A stretch of DNA of 64,000 bases from contig CM055900.1 of the NCBI GenBank assembly GCA_029582155.1, forward strand, positions 124,001 to 188,000, read 5' to 3'. Source of the DNA: Panopea generosa (lineage: Eukaryota > Mollusca > Bivalvia > Adapedonta > Hiatellidae). Below are positions 59,841-64,000 of this stretch, piece after piece (position 1 is the stretch's first letter; each line of letters opens with the position of its first letter). The notes under the pieces are model-generated. The model ran no database searches and was not told the origin of the DNA. It worked only from the letters and a program-made list of their open reading frames with translations. Position numbers and translations under genes: made by a program.

Positions 59841-61674
59841 TTTCGTCATATTTATATATACAACGTATCGTATTACATTGACTAACAGTCAGCTAATTAG
59901 CTCTAAATGCCAATATGATATGAAATGAACACATACAGTTACCAGAATATTCCTCGCGTGTAATACTACTAAGTCCACAGATTCACCGAGGAAAATGACT
60001 TACTGAATAATGAATATGCGACAGTACATCAATGCATTGTTTGTGGCATGTAGACACACGGCATTGTGTCCAGTTAGAAGGCACCAGCTGTCACCACATT
60101 TGGTTTGTATATAGTTAATGTAAAGACATGAAAACGTTGTTTGTATTGTTAGTATATAGTTAACTTGGTTAACACAAACTTTTAAAGTTCAAGGAAAACT
60201 TTTGAATGAAATGCCCTATCAATATAAAACGACTAGCAAAAATTAATAAATATGCGGGAAGTGTTACATGCATAAACACCTTTAAATGTGAATAGAAACA
60301 GGTCATACATATCTATAGAAAATGATTTGTCACATAATTTCTATATTTCCAATTTATGAAAAATATATCACCAAGGTGTATGTGCATGTATATACAAAGA
60401 AAATAACTGTTATTTATTAAGACTTACCAACTACAGATTAGTTCGTAAAAACCAATTAAAAACAAACTGATTTTTTTTTATAAAACTTTATAATTAACTT
60501 GCACGTCAGACATGAATTAAAATTGGATATACGCCTAAAATATACTGTTTCAATATGAAATTAATATGAAGAGACAACCATGTTTATTTGGTCAACATTC
60601 ATAAGTTCAAAAAGTATGAACTTACATGTAACACGTTCAAGTTAATAAATCCCATAATAGTTCGTGTAAATTTCTTCAGCAAATGAATTTCCAAATAATT
60701 ATTTGTTCACAGTCGTTTTAACAACATGCCCCATTAATGAATCATTTACAAATACCATCTCACTTCAAATATCTAATAATCGCGAAAGGGGATATTAATC
60801 GATAGAAATATAAAACAACCATATTGAATGTATACTATATCTTTTTTCGGTTTGTCAACATTATTGATTTGGACATAAACTAACGACAAATGCAATATGT
60901 ATTTAATTAGGAATGCTCTGGCCTTTGTTCGAACAATACAATCACTAGCAATGCTAAAAGTATAATTCAATCAGAGGTTTGATACATGCATATTGAAATG
61001 AATAAATTTATAAACTTTTCTCAACCCTGTTATATATTCTCGACAAAGTAGGTAAAGGACAATTGTGTAAAATATGCACAATTTAGACATGTGTAAACGG
61101 ATGGCTTTTCATTTTTTTGATAAACGAAAACATACATTTTTAAATTATATACACGTTTAAATGTATGTAGAAAAATATCACGATAAAATCTCTTACCTAC
61201 GTTTAACTGTTCTGTCTATATTTTATTTGATTGTCGTAATGCTCTTATGCAATATACGTAAACAAGAACAATTTAGTGGCCAATGATTTAAGGTAAATAT
61301 GGAAGCAAATAATTCCATGATTAATGTGGCTATGGTTATCGTCTCGTTGTATGCCATGATGACAGGGAACATAACGAATTTGTATGCACCCATAAACCAG
61401 GTTTTAGCTACCTAATGTAGACTTGTGCCACTTACTGTTCAAAGGCCAAAAGCTTTTGCAGCATTGTTATATATTTCTATTTGTAATTATATATTTTGTT
61501 CACTTTTACCGTTATTTTTTATCCTTTTAACTTTACTAACATATTACAGCTCAACGCTACTAGCATTATATTTTCCAAGATGTATACTGCTAGTAGCCAT
61601 TACTATCCTCCCTAATATATATTTATTTTTAGATATTGAGTTAATGCTGTATTTGCAATGACATTTTCTAGCTG
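59841..61674. other. AT-rich stretch without a recognised gene
   Basis: Only short frames with no domain signature. A hydrophobic one at 61425-61661 is low-complexity and unsupported. Confidence 0.55.
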
Positions 61675-61738
61675 AATGATGTTAGAAACAATGTAAGAAA
61701 CAATGTTAGAAAACAATGTTAGAAACAATGTTAGAAAC
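61675..61738. repeat. Short tandem repeat, about 14 bp unit
   Basis: Five copies of AACAATGTTAGAAA with small changes (one has GTAAG, one an extra A). Confidence 0.9.
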
Positions 61739-62011
61739 GTCTCTCCCCCGCCCCCAAAGACATCTGTTCCGGTTTTATTAAGCCGTGAGAAGTAAGTAAT
61801 AAGCGGTATTTTCTGTTCAAGCAACACCGAATGAGACAAATGATTCCATGGAAACAAAATATAACAAACTGGGTTAAAGTATGGATTGACTTTTAACGCC
61901 ATAAAACACGTTCACTAAAACGCTTGTTGTTGGTTAATTCGAGGATCACTAGCACTAAGTTCACGACAAAACAAGCGTTTGGTCACTTACCGGGCATCGC
62001 TGATGTCGCGG

Positions 62012-62131
62012 GGTCGTGACCCTATTGGCCAAAAAACACCGGTTCTCGTTCGATCACCGAAGTTAAGCAACGTCGAGCCCGGTTAATACATGGATGGGTG
62101 ACCGCCTGGGAATACCGGGTGCTGTAGACTT
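62012..62131 (+). rRNA. 5S rRNA gene or pseudogene with altered 5' end
   Basis: From ACACCGGTTCTCGTTCGATC (62036) to GGTGCTGTAGACTTT the sequence follows animal 5S rRNA. This includes the internal promoter: AAGTTAAGCAACGTCGAGCC (box A and intermediate element) and GGATGGGTGACCGCCTGGGA (box C). The first 25 or so bases do not: the expected GTCTACGGCC start is replaced by GTCGTGACCCTATTGGCC. So helix I, which pairs with GCTGTAGACT at the 3' end, is largely lost unless a short deletion is assumed and the start moved to about 62020. Substitutions CGAGCC, TTAATACA and a T-run terminator are also seen. The 5S part of a SINE is an alternative. Confidence 0.75.
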
Positions 62132-62135
62132 TAAC

Positions 62136-62155
62136 TTTTTTTTTCTTTTCTTTTT
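62136..62155 (+). terminator. RNA polymerase III terminator (T run)
   Basis: TTTTTTTTTCTTTTCTTTTT follows the 5S 3' end by 4 bases, as expected for a Pol III gene. Confidence 0.75.
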
Positions 62156-64000
62156 ATTATTAGTATTATGAGAATGTTTGCTAGTTACTTGTATAAGGGC
62201 TGGATTCATTGATTCAAGTCTTTATCCATGTGTTTCAAATGGTTACATTAAAAAATATACACGATGTAACCCGAAGCATTTAAATTACGCTACATTTTAT
62301 CTAAAAATACTTCTTGTTTAAGTACGTGTTTAAAGAGTTCAATATAATACTCTTTATAAACGATTCCTTTATGCCAATGGGATAAAACCCCTTTTTTATA
62401 TGTAAATTCTCAAATTAATTCATTTCCCACTATCGGTAGACAGTTTTACGATTATAGGTATATAATTGAGAAAACATGTAAACATGTTATTGTTAACTTT
62501 GATGTATTTTCATTTGAAGAAATAAACTTAGTAATTAATGAATACTTACTTGAATGTCCTTAGAGAGTTTGTGATTTTATAAAATCCTCCGTAATAACTC
62601 ATTTTAGAGGTGTTTTAGCTATTCACGATTGATCACGTGATACTATACGTTCTATAAGCATGATATAAAACACAATCATGCAGTTTTTAATAAAGCGCTC
62701 TTTTTCAAAACAGTTTGATTCCTTCAATTCACTTCTGTTATATTGAAAACGTCATCTAGTCTAAAAACATAACCAATATAAATTGAAAACTATTTTGGAC
62801 GACGCAATATCCTCATCGACCCTTATAGTGATAAAATACATAAATTACACGATATATGTACTCACGTGATGTCACATATTTATCTAATCTCTCCGGTATT
62901 GGTGTTCTTGATATTGCTTGCAAATTTTATTGAACGGAAAGGGGGGATTTGCGCACATTCGTGGCAACAGCTTGCTTGGTTGTATCACACAAATGTTGTA
63001 TATATAGACATTTCACGTCATTTCTATTCACCGGGCCAGCGTTAAAAAGGACAATGCAAATGACTTGATTATTTGAGATATTGAGCTTGCTCTTATCTCT
63101 ATTTGATTTGCACACGTGAGAATATTGGATCTTTCGGCTAGATACACATTATCGAGTTAGATATAACTTTGAGTCGTCATGAAACTATTTTCATTTGTAA
63201 AGGATCCTCAAATGCTGTTAGAGTCGCTTGCATAAACATACTATTCAATTAACATGATATGAAATAATATGTTTTCAAACAACTTTTGCAGTTGTAGTAC
63301 AGCATGGGAGAAGTACTAATTTATCTGGACGGAGATATCCGGAAAAAGTCGAGTAGTTACGAACGATATAGACTACAAACATAACATAGTCATAGTCGGA
63401 AAATAAAATCTGTAATTATTACATAAAACTACTGCAGGGAGTTACAAGAGTCCTTAGACAGGATTTGTTTACAGCTATCTAATTAACGAAATGTGAATAT
63501 AGATATGTGAACTGACATTTTTGTATTTTAAACTGCACTGCATTAGCTCCCAATAAGTATATTTAGAGAATGAGCAGACATCTCATTGCTTATCGTAGGA
63601 TTGCTTACTGAAAGTCACCAGTAATGTTCTGGTTTGTCTTAAAATGTGATGTGGACGTGTGTGTGTGTGGGTGGGGTATAGGATCATATTATTTAAACTC
63701 TGCAAAATGAATTGTTTATACTTATTATCATGTAGTAGTAAACTACTTTAATTTGAAGAAGTATACATATTGATGGTTATAAGTATTGGACCTTTACGAA
63801 CTCTTCAAAAATCAGATCAATTTATGACCAAAATTTTATTTATAAGTTTCGTTGAAAAATACATTAATTTTATTGGAGGTTGTTTTTATTTCGGTTTGTA
63901 TGTATTGCCCTGTTATATATCCAATATGATTAATCTTATAAATAAACATGCTTGCTTAAATATAATCCTGACATCAAATTATAATTGACCGGCTTGAATA
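62156..64000. other. AT-rich right end without a recognised gene
   Basis: A short GT run near 63660 and several small frames with no domain. Nothing else supported. Confidence 0.55.

Noticed and set aside
61612-61902. Minus-strand frame of 96 codons
   Set aside because: It runs through the 14 bp tandem repeat and low-complexity sequence, with no supporting motif.

Overview
The window is animal nuclear DNA: AT-rich, intron-containing, full of tandem repeats and decayed non-LTR retrotransposons, with introns bounded by GT/AG. The LINE and SINE types, a SINE with a conserved non-tRNA body, the 5S rRNA variant and an SK-type potassium channel point to a lophotrochozoan, most likely a bivalve mollusc. 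The organism is an inference; no species can be named from sequence alone.

Layout. 1-7080 is a satellite of 200-210 bp monomers with two higher-order repeat forms (965 bp and 800 bp). 8429-24932 (minus) is gene A, a five-exon gene for a single-pass membrane protein: signal peptide, one CUB domain, one LDL-receptor class A module, a transmembrane helix, and a Tyr/Pro/Gln-rich tail with two PPxY motifs. Its introns hold an antisense CR1/Jockey-like LINE, a second LINE and copies of a family I call R1. 25166-31422 is intergenic, with a SINE, a decayed Tx1/L1-like LINE and an unrecognised coding-like patch. 31423-45553 (minus) is gene B, a tandem paralogue of gene A with the same five exons and intron phases. 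Its tail has lost both PPxY motifs, one by substitution and one behind a premature stop.

Gene B intron 1 is mostly three adjoining minisatellites (29, 28 and 64 bp units), two of which share an ATCACAGACA core. Beyond gene B lie a lone TRPM/LSDAT-like exon (45903-46047), a probable foldback element with an internal 85 bp array (47.7-49.1 kb), a GACA/GACG microsatellite, a broken rhodopsin-type GPCR pseudogene (50.8-51.5 kb) and a tandem pair of R1 units (53.6-56.3 kb). 56888-58279 (minus) is an intact small-conductance calcium-activated potassium channel coded in one exon. A 74 bp array lies on its 5' side. At 62.0-62.13 kb is a 5S rRNA gene or pseudogene with an altered 5' end.

Genes A and B are the connected story: a receptor-like gene duplicated in tandem, promoter region included. 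One copy kept a predicted NEDD4/WW-binding tail and the other lost it. The potassium channel, GPCR relic and TRPM-like exon are neighbours with no evident functional link.
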